Source: an uncultured Bacilli bacterium
GTDB taxonomy: Bacteria; Bacillota_I; Bacilli_A; RF39; UBA660
Direction of reading: 5' to 3'
Assembly (NCBI GenBank): GCA_910587325.1
Contig: CAJUKB010000025.1
Location: 1 to 18,902, forward strand
Length of the DNA: 18,902 nt
Position 1 is the first letter of the stretch, and each line of letters starts with the position of its first letter. A model generated the notes under the pieces. That model saw only the letters and a program-made list of their open reading frames with translations, was not told the origin of the DNA and searched no databases. Positions 7,501 to 15,854 of this stretch are shown piece after piece. The position numbers and the translations under genes were made by a program.

Positions 7501-9045
7501 ACGAGCCATACTCATTGTATCCAAAACAGTAGCATCAAATTCCTTAAAACGATATTTATTACAAGCTGCTTTCATAAAAGAGATATCAAACTTCGCATTA
7601 TGGGCTACCATTGGTAAATCACTCGCCCAATCAAGGAAACGTTTTGTAACATTTTCTTCCGTATCACAGCCACTTACCATTTCATCTGTAATAAATGTAA
7701 GTTCTGTAATCTTTTTAGGAATAGGACGATGCGGATTGATTAACTCATCAAAGCGGTCTATAATTTTTCCATCTGCTATTTTTACCGCTCCAATTTCAAT
7801 CATTTGGTCAGACCCTGCATAAAAACCGGTAGTTTCAGTATCGAATACGACAAAAGTATCTTCAAGTAAATTAAATGTTCGATTATTAAAAATGATATCG
7901 ACATCATCATTTACGATATTCATTTCTGCTCCATACAAAACTTTAAAATGTTCATTTTCTTCTTTTCCTTTGTTGTAATCACAAACAGCATGATAAAGGT
8001 CAGGAAATGCTTGTACACAATTGTGGTCCGTAACTGCAACTGCTTTTTGTCCTATTTTAATAGCGTGTTTTACGAGTGTTTTAGCATCAATTACTCCATC
8101 CATAGCACTCATCATCGTATGAGTATGTAATTCTACTCTTGGAGTATCTGTCTTTTCTTTTACAATCTCATCTTTAGAATCAATTTCTTCATAATGACGA
8201 ATACTTAAAACTAAATCTTTACTGAAAGAATCAAATTCTACTTTTCCTTGAAAACGATACCATTTTCCTTCTTTAAAGTCTTTTAAAGTATTTTTAAATT
8301 CTGCTTTATCTTTTTTAAAAACCTTGGCAAGAAGGCTATTCGTTTTGTCACTAATCTTTAAAGTTATAATATTAATTTTTTCATGTTCCATAGAATCAAT
8401 TCCAAAGACAAAAGCTTCTACAATAATACTTTTTACATCTCCCATAATATTATTAATAGCGGTTACTTCTCCTTCAATAGGTTTTTGATTTGTTTTTTGA
8501 GGTACAATCTCTACTACAGGAATTTCACTAGTTCTACTTTTTTCAATATCTTTTTTGACTTCTTCGTGTAACTCTTCATTTAATATACTTGTAAGTTCAT
8601 ATTCTCCTAGTCCATAAGCATACAATTTGGAAGTGATACCCTTAGCTTCTTTTTTGACTTCCATTTCTTCTAATTTTGAACTTACCTCTAATGTAATAAT
8701 TTCATCTTCAATCGATACCAAAGCATCTTTTAAATTCACCAAAGAAGGTCTTTTTTTCGTAAGGTCTAGAATACAATCTTTTAAGTACAATAAAACATCA
8801 TTTTCGTCTACTTTTTCGTATTCAAAATAAATAACGCAATCTTTTTCATGATTGATTTTATTTTTAGTAGAGGCTACTAAACTTTTGGCTACTTCTATTG
8901 GTAAAACTTTTTGTAAATGCAAATACACTTCAAAAACATCTTTCCCTTTTAAATAAATGACTTTTTTAACACTTGCCCCTTCAAAATCACTTTCATTATA
9001 ATTAAATTCTATACTTTTTAAAAATCGCTTTAATTCGTCTGTCAT
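4555..9045 (-). CDS. polC: DNA polymerase III alpha subunit, PolC type
   Basis: This is the replicative polymerase with built-in proofreading. It is 1496 residues, near the usual 1430-1470. Order: N-terminal region; OB fold (about 190-290); PHP domain (RVELHTHT at 303-310, VTDHN at 338-342) split by the exonuclease; DEDDh exonuclease (FDTET with D402 and E404, AHNAKFD with D487, HHRADYD with H543 and D548); then the polymerase (GSRGSVGSSF at 929-938). A cysteine cluster (C957, C960, C979, C988, C991) is the zinc-binding insert typical of PolC. Catalytic aspartates are D1017 and D1019 (PDIDLNFS) and D1142 (KLDILGHTDPT). All active-site motifs are intact. AAGGAG precedes the ATG at 9045. It lies behind dnaE and a broken small gene, probably in one operon. 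Only weak hairpins were seen after its stop. Confidence 0.98.
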   Translation of the reverse strand: MTDELKRFLKSIEFNYNESDFEGASVKKVIYLKGKDVFEVYLHLQKVLPIEVAKSLVASTKNKINHEKDCVIYFEYEKVDENDVLLYLKDCILDLTKKRPSLVNLKDALVSIEDEIITLEVSSKLEEMEVKKEAKGITSKLYAYGLGEYELTSILNEELHEEVKKDIEKSRTSEIPVVEIVPQKTNQKPIEGEVTAINNIMGDVKSIIVEAFVFGIDSMEHEKINIITLKISDKTNSLLAKVFKKDKAEFKNTLKDFKEGKWYRFQGKVEFDSFSKDLVLSIRHYEEIDSKDEIVKEKTDTPRVELHTHTMMSAMDGVIDAKTLVKHAIKIGQKAVAVTDHNCVQAFPDLYHAVCDYNKGKEENEHFKVLYGAEMNIVNDDVDIIFNNRTFNLLEDTFVVFDTETTGFYAGSDQMIEIGAVKIADGKIIDRFDELINPHRPIPKKITELTFITDEMVSGCDTEENVTKRFLDWASDLPMVAHNAKFDISFMKAACNKYRFKEFDATVLDTMSMARMLHPEWTNHKLQTLTKKLDIPWDEEKHHRADYDAEGTALAFHKMAKSLYDQNISTTDDLLSNIDMESLVRFAFPFHATLIAVNRDGLKNLFKIISIANTKYLYKNEQPKIPRKEVESLREGLLIGSGCINGEVFDKAARLEDEELVNMMNFYDYIEVQPISAFSHLIGPEARFQTTTQAEEYLKRIIRVAKEAGKPVCATGDVHNLKKEDKIYREIIVNQKFNGKLHPLKRKGIEVPNQYLKTTEEMMEDFAFLDEETRKEIIVDNPNAIASRVEEIEVIIDTPNPFAPRIENSVETMTELVYNKADELYGNPLPLNIEERLAKELYGDALINACKQEESEETAAFQLVHNTILQGKEAVKDMVKKHLEEEGTEDELDKIAYKKLGGIIGANYDVIYLIAQKLVKHSNDEGFLVGSRGSVGSSFVANMMGITEVNSMPAHYRCPKCKKSIFDDEEGNALGVSYSCGFDLPNKKCPECGTVMAKDGHDIPFATFLGFNADKVPDIDLNFSDLNQASAHEYTKVLFGVDNVYRAGTIGTVAEKTAYGYVKGYCEEKGIIMRNIETERLAKGCTGVKRTTGQHPGGIVVIPDYMEVSDFTPFQYPAEDPSSAWRTTHFDYHAIDADVLKLDILGHTDPTQLRMIQDLTGDDVTEVPLDDKATMALFTGTKSLGVTKEQIMCDTGTLGVPEFGTPFTIQLVKDAKPTTFAELVKISGLAHGTDVWLGNAQELIQKNICPFKDVIGCRDDIMVELMNKGVPAIKAFKIMEFVRKGKAGKDPETWSGFVETLKEYNIPDWYITSCQKIKYMFPKAHAAAYVTSAFRIAWYKVHKPLVYYCTYFSTRFDDFDPEVMVKGYDAIKAKMLELQSKGYDATNKDASLLETLKLALEATARGVKFKMIDIKKSEGKNFVMEEDENALILPFASLDGLGDAVANKIMEERGEKQFYSVEDFSNRGKVNQSTIEKMRAMGIFEGMPETSQLSLF

Positions 9046-9097
9046 ATTGTTTACTCCTTATTCGTTATCCATGTTAAATCCATCAAATGCGATGAAT

Positions 9098-9307
9098 TTA
9101 AAAATTCAATTCTTCTATTATTTTTATACAATCATTATAATCGTTTGCTACAAATACATTTTTTTCATTCAAAGTTTTAAATAAGCGATTTGCTTCTTCT
9201 AGTGCTTCAACTAAAATAACTTGTTTATTAATATTATGCATTTTCTTTCAATATCCCTTTTTTGTTTCGTTTACAACAATTTCTGTATTAAAACTTTCGT
9301 TTTTCAC
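9098..9307 (-). pseudogene. Broken small gene with an in-frame TGA between dnaE and polC
   Basis: A GTG at 9307, preceded by GGAGGG at good spacing, opens a frame of 19 codons (ending ETKKGY) that stops at TGA 9248-9250. The same frame then continues through AAG AAA ATG (9239-9241) for about 49 more sense codons to TAA 9098-9100. The second part alone would be a 47-residue product beginning MHNINKQVILVE. Apart from the TGA the frame is unbroken. The upstream part has the strong ribosome binding site; the internal ATG has only a weak one. This fits a small gene inactivated by one nonsense mutation, or two tiny proteins. I do not recognise the family. Suppression or recoding of UGA is possible but has no visible support. 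Confidence 0.5.
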
Positions 9308-9348
9308 CTAAACCCTCCTTTTCATTTTATCTTTTTATTACTTTAATC

Positions 9349-9354
9349 ATTATA
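9349..9354 (-). promoter_or_regulatory. Possible extended -10 ahead of the small gene and polC
   Basis: TATAAT on the minus strand is preceded by TGT, giving an extended -10 without a clear -35. It lies just before the dnaE stop-codon region ends. It might give polC a promoter independent of dnaE, although in AT-rich DNA such boxes arise by chance. Confidence 0.3.
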
Positions 9355-9364
9355 ACAAATCTTT

Positions 9365-12265
9365 TCATTTTTTTATAATGTTATTCACATTGATTTGGTA
9401 CTTATCGTATCGTTTGGTAACCCTACCTTGTATTTCTGCTATTTGTTTTGGTTTTAAGTCATCTATTAATCTTATTTGACGAGCAAATACTACAAAGGAA
9501 GAAATACTAGTTTCGTCACTTGCTTCAACAAAAGCCATTTCTTCTCCTGTTTTCGTTTTTGTCTTTCTAATACTTTCTATTAGTACCACGCATCTTACAT
9601 ATTTGTCAAAGAAGTTTTCCATGTTTTTTAATTTCATTATCGCATCACTTTGGTAAATAGATGCCGGATGGTTGGTAATATAAAATCCGTAACTTTCAAG
9701 TTCTAATTTGTTTTTTGGTTCTACATCTTCGTACTCTTTTAAAACGGGTTTTAATAAAAGAGGAGAATCTACATCGCTTGCAAGTTCGGCATAGTTTAAA
9801 ACAGCAGGCAAGTTTTCTTTTAAAGTCGTCATATTTCCAAAGGCATCCATTACACCCGCATGAATTAAGATTTCTATAATTCGTTCATTGACATTTTTGT
9901 GAATGGTTCTTTTTACAAAATCAACAAAATCTAGAAATTCTCCCTTCTTTCGTTCTTCTAAAATACTTTCAATAGAAATAGTGCTTAATCCTTTAATAAT
10001 CGAAAATGGTAAAATAAGTTTGTTGTTTTCAATTTTATAGGTATCTTCACTTTCATTGATACTAGGGTGTATGATTTCTAAGTTGTGGGCTTTTGCTTCG
10101 CTTAAATATTCCTTGGTTTTCACTTCAGCACCAATACTCATATTTAATAAATTGGTAATAAAATACGTTGGAAATTTCACTTTAAGATATGCCATTTGGT
10201 ACCCAATTAAAGCATACGATACAGAATGCGATTTGTTAAATCCATAACCAGCGAACTTCAAAATCAACTCGTATAACTCTTCACTTATCTTTTTCTCATA
10301 ACCATTTTCTATCGCTCTTGATACAAATTTCTCTCTTTCCTTTTCAATCACTTCTCGTTTTTTCTTACTCATCGCACGTCTTATGATATCTGCCTCAGCA
10401 TAAGAATAACTTCCAATCGTAACCAAAATTTGCATGACTTGTTCTTGATACACAATAATACCTTCTGTTTCTTCTAAAATCGGCTTTAACTCCGGTAAAA
10501 GATAAGTTACATTTTCATACCCGTCTTTTCTTTTAATAAAAGTATTGATATTATCCATAGGTCCTGGTCGGTATAAAGCAATTGATGCTACAATATCGTT
10601 AAAATTTCTTGGACGTAACTTACTTAAAAAACTACGCATTCCACTACTTTCAAATTGAAAAATCCCTGTAGTATCTGCTTTGGTAAACAAATCTAAAACA
10701 CTTTTATCATTCAAATCAATTTTATTTAAATCCACTCTCTTACCCGTATCTTTTTCGATTAGTTCTAAAATACTTGAAATAATCGTCAAGTTTTTTATGG
10801 CAAGTAAATCCATTTTTAAAAGTCCTAATTCTTCTAAGTACTCCATTGTAATTCCGGTGAGTGTCGTATTTCCTATTTTAATAATCGGAATAATTTCATC
10901 TAAAGCTACTTTTGATATAACCACTCCCGCGGCATGAGTCGAAATATTTTTCTTAAGCCCTTCTAACTTTAAAGAAAGCTTATACATTTTTTGTAATGTT
11001 TTATTTTTTTCTACTATTTGTTTAATTTTAGGGTTTTCTAAATTTTCACGTAAATCTTTTGTACTAGAAATTTCTTTTATTAAAGCATCAAAATCTTTTT
11101 CTGTATACGAAAATATTCTTGCTATTTCTCTTAAAACAAGTTTACTTTTCAGCGTTGCAAACGTCATGATGGAAGCCACTTTATTTTCCCCATAACGATT
11201 TCGTATATAAGCAATCACTTCACTACGTTTAGTATTTTCAAAGTCAATATCAATATCGGGCATGGTTACTCGTTCGGGATTTAAAAATCTTTCAAACAAT
11301 AAATTGTATTGTAAAGGGTCAATATCAGTAATGCCTAAAGTGTAACAAACAAGAGAGCCTGCGGCACTTCCTCTACCAGGTCCTACAAAAACATGATTTT
11401 TTTTAGCATATAAAACATAATCATACACAATTAAGATATAATCAACAAAACCCATATTCTTTATAACATCAAGTTCGTATTTTAATCTTTCCCTATACTT
11501 TTCCTCTACTTTCCCTTTTAAGCGTTTTTCTAGCCCTTTTTTTGTTAAATTTTCTAAATACGCATAAGAATCTTTTATTTCTGTATTGTATTCTGGAATA
11601 TAGTTTTCATTTTTAGGGATGACAAGTTCTATTTGTTCAGCAAAAGACTTTGTCGTTTCTACATCTTCTAGCGAAACATTTTCATGGAAATAGTTGTTTT
11701 CGTAATTTTGCATTGTATAATCGCTGACTTTACAATCTTGATTTATCATTTCTAAATAATCTAAACATATGGTATCTGCACTTGTTAAAGAACGAATATT
11801 TTGGACATAAACAATGTTTTCACTTTTCAGTATTGCATGTGTTTTTTCATATTCACTTTGGTATCCTATATAAACAATTTCAAAAATTCTCTTTATTTCT
11901 TGATACAAAGATAAAGAGGCAAAAGGAACAACAACTATGATATTTTTTGGATAGATTTCTAAATCCACAAAATTAATTTCTCGCTCTGTCATAATCGTAT
12001 GTAATTTTAATAGGTTTTGGTATCCCTTATAGTTTTTGGCATATAAATAAAAATGATTTTCATTTAGGTTAATCTCAAGACCAATAATTGGTTTTATATT
12101 ATTTTTTAAACATTTGTTATAGAATTCCATAACACCATATAAGTTTTCATCTACAAGAGCACAAGTGGGTACGTCTTTTTTCTTTAGGAAGACGATTAAA
12201 TCATCGATACGAATGGTACTTTTTAATAAACTATAGTCGGTTGTGATTTTAAGTGGTATCTGCAT
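9365..12265 (-). CDS. dnaE: DNA polymerase III alpha subunit, DnaE type
   Basis: This is the second replicative polymerase. In low-GC Gram-positives DnaE extends primers before PolC takes over. At 966 residues it is shorter than the roughly 1115 of B. subtilis DnaE. The N-terminal PHP domain (about 1-200) lacks the usual HxH metal motif (TDYSLLKS stands where HLHSxYS is expected), so it is probably inactive. The polymerase core is intact: GPGRGSAAGSLVCY (295-308), MPDIDIDFE with D337 and D339, and KMDLLAIKNL with D486. Next come FQFESSGM, YRPGPMDNI and GYGFNKSHSVSYA, then helix-hairpin-helix-like repeats and a C-terminal OB fold (IQGRVTKRYDKYQI). There is no exonuclease domain. AGGAGGG precedes the ATG at 12265. 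It ends in TGA and is followed by the broken small gene and polC on the same strand. Confidence 0.97.
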   Translation of the reverse strand: MQIPLKITTDYSLLKSTIRIDDLIVFLKKKDVPTCALVDENLYGVMEFYNKCLKNNIKPIIGLEINLNENHFYLYAKNYKGYQNLLKLHTIMTEREINFVDLEIYPKNIIVVVPFASLSLYQEIKRIFEIVYIGYQSEYEKTHAILKSENIVYVQNIRSLTSADTICLDYLEMINQDCKVSDYTMQNYENNYFHENVSLEDVETTKSFAEQIELVIPKNENYIPEYNTEIKDSYAYLENLTKKGLEKRLKGKVEEKYRERLKYELDVIKNMGFVDYILIVYDYVLYAKKNHVFVGPGRGSAAGSLVCYTLGITDIDPLQYNLLFERFLNPERVTMPDIDIDFENTKRSEVIAYIRNRYGENKVASIMTFATLKSKLVLREIARIFSYTEKDFDALIKEISSTKDLRENLENPKIKQIVEKNKTLQKMYKLSLKLEGLKKNISTHAAGVVISKVALDEIIPIIKIGNTTLTGITMEYLEELGLLKMDLLAIKNLTIISSILELIEKDTGKRVDLNKIDLNDKSVLDLFTKADTTGIFQFESSGMRSFLSKLRPRNFNDIVASIALYRPGPMDNINTFIKRKDGYENVTYLLPELKPILEETEGIIVYQEQVMQILVTIGSYSYAEADIIRRAMSKKKREVIEKEREKFVSRAIENGYEKKISEELYELILKFAGYGFNKSHSVSYALIGYQMAYLKVKFPTYFITNLLNMSIGAEVKTKEYLSEAKAHNLEIIHPSINESEDTYKIENNKLILPFSIIKGLSTISIESILEERKKGEFLDFVDFVKRTIHKNVNERIIEILIHAGVMDAFGNMTTLKENLPAVLNYAELASDVDSPLLLKPVLKEYEDVEPKNKLELESYGFYITNHPASIYQSDAIMKLKNMENFFDKYVRCVVLIESIRKTKTKTGEEMAFVEASDETSISSFVVFARQIRLIDDLKPKQIAEIQGRVTKRYDKYQINVNNIIKK

Positions 12266-12292
12266 TTACTTCACCCTCCTGTTGTTACCTCT

Positions 12293-12298
12293 ATTATA
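12293..12298 (-). promoter_or_regulatory. Extended -10 promoter of dnaE
   Basis: TATAAT on the minus strand with an upstream TGG forms an extended -10 about 28 bases before the dnaE start. No good -35 hexamer is visible at 17 bases, as is common for extended -10 promoters. Confidence 0.55.
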
Positions 12299-12384
12299 CC
12301 AAAGAAGGTATTCTCTGGGTATAGGTAAGAACAAATTTCATAAAAATTTTATTATACGAGAGCTCTATATTTATGCATAAATGT

Positions 12385-12413
12385 TTGACTTTTCGCATAT
12401 CTAATGATAAGAT
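12385..12413 (+). promoter_or_regulatory. Promoter of rpmB
   Basis: TTGACT (12385-12390) and TAAGAT (12408-12413) lie 17 bases apart, with TGA just before the -10. A ribosome binding site, TGGAGGTG (12431-12438), follows before the ATG at 12443. Confidence 0.65.
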
Positions 12414-12442
12414 TTTATAGAAAGAAATTTTGGAGGTGCAAA

Positions 12443-12601
12443 ATGGCTAAAAATATATCAAAAAAGAAACCTTTAACTGTAAATTTAAGAAGTAAAGCAT
12501 GTAATGCTGTTAAATCTCGTCAAAAACCAAATTTACAAAAGAAAAAAGTAAATGGTAAAACTGTATTAATCAGCGCAAGAGAAGCTAAAAAAATGGCTTA
12601 A
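12443..12601 (+). CDS. rpmB: 50S ribosomal protein L28, short cysteine-free form
   Basis: This is a 52-residue, strongly basic protein. The core RSKACNAVKSRQKPNLQKKK, then VNGKTVLISAREAKK, follows the L28 pattern (RSHA.N..KR.F.PNLQ......G....V.VSAR.LK). The N-terminus MAKNISKKKPL aligns with the usual MAK(C)..TGKKP.. but lacks the CxxC-type cysteines, so it is a zinc-free form and about ten residues shorter than typical. The ATG at 12443 follows GGAGGTG; an in-frame ATG at 12404 lies ahead of the promoter's -10 box and is excluded. Context supports the call: in B. subtilis rpmB lies next to the rlmN-prpC-prkC-rsgA-rpe block, convergent as here. Expression is from its own promoter. Confidence 0.85.
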   Translation: MAKNISKKKPLTVNLRSKACNAVKSRQKPNLQKKKVNGKTVLISAREAKKMA

Positions 12602-12632
12602 AAAAGATTTCAAAAAATGAAATCTTTTTTTT
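12600..12632. terminator. Strong bidirectional terminator between rpmB and rpe
   Basis: AAAAAAGATTTC and GAAATCTTTTTTTT form a 12-bp stem with a 7-base loop. It has a T-run on either strand, so it can end rpmB transcripts and those of the convergent rpe operon. Confidence 0.9.
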
Positions 12633-12635
12633 AAA

Positions 12636-13274
12636 TCAAACTTTTAACTTTTCGATTTGTTTATCAAAATTAGCACTTTTGCATACATAAGAACCTACTA
12701 CAACTCTATCAAGTGATAAATCTTTTAAATAAGCATACGTTTTATCATTGATTCCACCATCTACTTGAATTAAAAAATCTAATCTTTTCTCTTCTCTAAT
12801 TTTCTGTAAATAAGCAATCCTATCCAATGTTTCTATTAAAAATTTTTGTCCCCCATACCCTGGAATAACAGCCATAACAAGAACCATATCAATTTTTTTC
12901 AAGTAAGGTTCTATTAAAGCAATATCTGTTATAGGACCTATTGCCATTCCTACTTTACAATTTTTATTCTTAATATATTTAATCAAATTTTCATGATTAG
13001 TTGTTGCTTCAAATTCATAAATCATATATTCTGGCTCAATACATAAAAATACATCAATAAATTCTTTTAGATGCAAAGTCATAAGATGCACTTCTTTGGG
13101 CTTTTTACTTCTCTTTAAAATATCCAACATATTTCTATTAAAAGGGGTCACATTATTTACAAATAATCCATCCATAACATCCACATGAATATAGGATGCT
13201 TTTGATTCATTAATTAAACGGATGGTTTTTTCAAAACTATATTGACTACTTAAAAAAGATACAGAAGTTTCCAT
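12636..13274 (-). CDS. rpe: Ribulose-phosphate 3-epimerase
   Basis: This enzyme interconverts ribulose 5-phosphate and xylulose 5-phosphate in the pentose phosphate pathway. It is 212 residues, the usual length of this TIM-barrel enzyme. Metal ligands are present: H30 and D32 in YIHVDVMDG, H63 in EVHLM, and D172 in QVDGGI. The phosphate-binding loops IPGYGGQKF (137-145) and VVGS (192-195) are also present. It diverges in places. The start reads VSFLSSQYSF where families have SILSADF. YEFEA (86-90) replaces the usual HxEA. Neither removes a metal ligand. GGAGG precedes the ATG. It is the last gene of the rlmN operon, directly before the shared terminator. B. subtilis has a thiN homologue (yloS) near here; none is present in this window. 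Confidence 0.92.
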   Translation of the reverse strand: METSVSFLSSQYSFEKTIRLINESKASYIHVDVMDGLFVNNVTPFNRNMLDILKRSKKPKEVHLMTLHLKEFIDVFLCIEPEYMIYEFEATTNHENLIKYIKNKNCKVGMAIGPITDIALIEPYLKKIDMVLVMAVIPGYGGQKFLIETLDRIAYLQKIREEKRLDFLIQVDGGINDKTYAYLKDLSLDRVVVGSYVCKSANFDKQIEKLKV

Positions 13275-13286
13275 GCTATTTCCTCC

Positions 13287-14114
13287 TTATTTATTCTTTA
13301 CAAAATTCAAATAACTTTGATAACGTGAGTCTAGAATTTCTTCTTTTTCTACAGCTTCTTTCACTCTACAATTTCTTTCTTTAACATGCATACAATTTTT
13401 AAAAGGACAAGAGTAATTTTGAAATTCTATAAAACTATTTCTAATTTCAACTAGAGAAATATCACCAAAATCCAAACTAGAAAAACCGGGAGTATCTGCT
13501 ATATAAAAGTATTTGAGTTTAAATAATTCCACATGTCGAGTTGTATGTTTTCCTCTCCCTAGACTTTCTGAAATTTCATCTGTTTTTAAATTTAAGTTCT
13601 TATTTATTTTATTAAGAAGTGTACTTTTTCCTGCACCAGTCTGACCCGTTACAACAACAACTTTTTCTTTTAGCATTTTATTTAATTTTTTATATTCTTG
13701 ATTTGTAAGTACTTGATAGCCTATTTTTTGGTAATATTTTTTGATTTTTTTAAATTCCTTTTTTTCGTTCTTATTCAATAAATCAAGTTTCGTAAACACC
13801 AAAATGGGCTCTATATGATTTATAGAAATGATACTAATCATTTTATCTAGCAGATGAAAAGATAGATTTGGCTTTTTCAAGCTTGTTACAATAAGTGCAA
13901 CGTCGACATTGGCAATCTGTGGCCTTGCAAGTTCATTTTTTCTTGGCAAAACTTCTAAAATATAATTGTTTTCCTTATCAATTACACACATATCTCCAAC
14001 AAGTGGCGTAATCGCACATTTGCGAAATTTTCCTCTAGCACGACAATCCAATAGCCCTATATCTGTTTCTATCGTATACAAATTACTAATGATTTTAACA
14101 ATCTTTCCTTGCAT
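13287..14114 (-). CDS. rsgA: Ribosome small-subunit-dependent GTPase A
   Basis: This circularly permuted GTPase checks late 30S assembly and leaves when GTP is hydrolysed. It is 275 residues. An N-terminal OB fold (about 1-65) binds the ribosome. The GTPase motifs are in permuted order: G4 FTKLD (107-111), G1 GQTGAGKST (157-165), G2 region GRGKHTTRH (186-194), G3 DTPGF (207-211). The C-terminal zinc site is C236, C241, H243 and C249. All motifs are intact. Its ATG directly follows the TAG of prkC with no gap. Neighbouring prkC is known in B. subtilis to phosphorylate the RsgA homologue CpgA, which fits their co-transcription. There is no other sign of regulation. Confidence 0.96.
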   Translation of the reverse strand: MQGKIVKIISNLYTIETDIGLLDCRARGKFRKCAITPLVGDMCVIDKENNYILEVLPRKNELARPQIANVDVALIVTSLKKPNLSFHLLDKMISIISINHIEPILVFTKLDLLNKNEKKEFKKIKKYYQKIGYQVLTNQEYKKLNKMLKEKVVVVTGQTGAGKSTLLNKINKNLNLKTDEISESLGRGKHTTRHVELFKLKYFYIADTPGFSSLDFGDISLVEIRNSFIEFQNYSCPFKNCMHVKERNCRVKEAVEKEEILDSRYQSYLNFVKNK

Positions 14115-15854
14115 CTAACATTGTCCTAATTCTCTTAGAGTATCATCACAATCTACACTACCATTACCATCATTTCTAGCAACTTCAATAGTTAAAGTTA
14201 CTCCTGCACGAATTGGAAAATCTTTTGGCTTATCTTGACTAATAATTTTTCCGTCTGGTTCTTCTGTATTAACTACTTCATTCACTACTAATTTTACACC
14301 ATATTCCTCGCAGAATTTTTGTACTTCTTCCACGCTATAACTTCCATCTGTAAAATCAGGATATTTGCTAACAATATTGGGAATATATAAAGTAATCGTA
14401 TCTCCAACACTCATCTTTTCTCCAGCTTTAATAGATTGGTCAATAATCTCTCCATCTTTCGCTGTATCTGGATTATCTACATCCTTCTTTTCAATTAATA
14501 CTTGAAGTCCTAAAGCCTCTAGGGCTCCTTTCACTTCTAAATAGTTTTTATTTACGTAACTTTCTATAGAAATTTTTGTATCTCCCATAGAAACATATAA
14601 AGTAATTACTGTATTTTTAGTCCGTTTGCTATTCGCAGCAGGATTTGTCTTTATAATATGTCCTACTTCTATTTCACTACTTGCTTGTTCTTGTTGTTCA
14701 TCACTTACTATAAACCCGGCATCTTGTAACTTGCTAATTGCCTCTTGGACTGTCATATTGGTGACATCCGGAACTGTAATTTCTTTTTGGTTCGTGATCA
14801 CCGGAATTAAGACTACAACAGAAGTAATGGCTACTACAAGTGCCGTAAAAATAGAGGCTAAAACAAGTAATACTTTATTTTGCTTTTTTAAATCCCCTTT
14901 GGTTATTTGCTTTGCTATAGGTTCCTCACCTGTACTTTCTTTTTTATTTTCTTTTAACATTTTGGATACTTTGGTATCATCAAAATTATTTTCCGGATAT
15001 TTAAAGACGATTTTTGCTTCTTTTGCTCTTGCATCTTCCATACAAGTTTTTAAGTCTTCATGCATTTCTCTTGCATCGGTATAACGATTTTTTGGATTTT
15101 TGGCTGTTGCTTTTAAAATAATATTCGCAATACTATTTGGAATAGTAGGCAGTTCTTCTTTAATAGCAGGCATTGGTTCTCTTAAATGTTTTAAAGCAAT
15201 TTCTACGGCATTGTCTCCTCTAAAGGGAAGTTTTCCGGTTAAGAGTTCATACATCACAATTCCCATAGAATAAATATCACTTTGTAAACTAGAGCCTTTT
15301 CCATTTGCTTGTTCAGGAGGCAGATAATGAACACTTCCCATTACAGAATTGGTCTGTGTTAGTTGGGTTGCATTCATTGCCATTGCAATCCCAAAATCTG
15401 TTATTTTAACAAGTCCGTTTTCTAAAATCATTATATTTTGTGGTTTGATATCACGATGAATAATGTAGGAGTCATGGGCAACACTCATTCCATCTGTAAT
15501 TTGCATCATGATATCCACAACTTCACTCGTTGTTAATTTTCCACGTTTTTTAATTAAATCTTTTAAGTGCTTGCCTTCAATATATTCCATAACGATGTAA
15601 TAATCTCCACTGTCTTCTCCTACATCGTAAACTTCTACAATATTGGGATGATTCAAACTACTAGCAGATAAGGCTTCTCTTTGAAAACGATGGACAAATT
15701 TTTCGTCACTAGCGAGATCCCCTCGTAAAAGTTTAATGGCAACGTTTCGATCTAGTATAGTATCATATGCAAGATAAACATTCGCCATACCACCTTCTCC
15801 AATGGATTTGATGATTTGGTAACGATCACTAATCTTTTGCCCCTTCATTATCAT
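14115..15854 (-). CDS. prkC: PASTA-domain Ser/Thr protein kinase (PrkC/Stk1 type)
   Basis: This membrane kinase senses peptidoglycan fragments or lipid II and tunes wall growth and dormancy. It is 579 residues. The cytoplasmic kinase domain (about 11-275) has the glycine loop GEGGMANVY, K41, HRD at 133-135 (D135), DFG at 153-155, an activation loop with Thr residues (NATQLTQTNS), and GSVHYLPPEQ. A linker is followed by one membrane span (about 327-353). Three extracellular PASTA repeats follow (about 358-424, 428-492, 496-559) and a short tail with C569 and C579. The start overlaps the prpC stop; M1 and M3 are both possible, since ATGATAATG begins the gene. It is paired with phosphatase prpC upstream. 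The three PASTA repeats match the B. subtilis type and point to a peptidoglycan wall. Confidence 0.97.
   Translation of the reverse strand: MIMKGQKISDRYQIIKSIGEGGMANVYLAYDTILDRNVAIKLLRGDLASDEKFVHRFQREALSASSLNHPNIVEVYDVGEDSGDYYIVMEYIEGKHLKDLIKKRGKLTTSEVVDIMMQITDGMSVAHDSYIIHRDIKPQNIMILENGLVKITDFGIAMAMNATQLTQTNSVMGSVHYLPPEQANGKGSSLQSDIYSMGIVMYELLTGKLPFRGDNAVEIALKHLREPMPAIKEELPTIPNSIANIILKATAKNPKNRYTDAREMHEDLKTCMEDARAKEAKIVFKYPENNFDDTKVSKMLKENKKESTGEEPIAKQITKGDLKKQNKVLLVLASIFTALVVAITSVVVLIPVITNQKEITVPDVTNMTVQEAISKLQDAGFIVSDEQQEQASSEIEVGHIIKTNPAANSKRTKNTVITLYVSMGDTKISIESYVNKNYLEVKGALEALGLQVLIEKKDVDNPDTAKDGEIIDQSIKAGEKMSVGDTITLYIPNIVSKYPDFTDGSYSVEEVQKFCEEYGVKLVVNEVVNTEEPDGKIISQDKPKDFPIRAGVTLTIEVARNDGNGSVDCDDTLRELGQC

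Noticed and set aside
7454..7822. Open frame opposite polC (122 codons), and similar frames opposite dnaE, prkC (14626-15084) and prpC
   Set aside because: They are shadows of strongly supported genes on the other strand, with no ribosome binding sites or recognisable domains.
4555..15854. UGA read as tryptophan (Mollicutes code)
   Set aside because: polC and prkC have no internal TGA over thousands of bases and use TGG for Trp. dnaE, prpC, rlmN and rpe all end naturally at TGA at family-like lengths or at gene overlaps.
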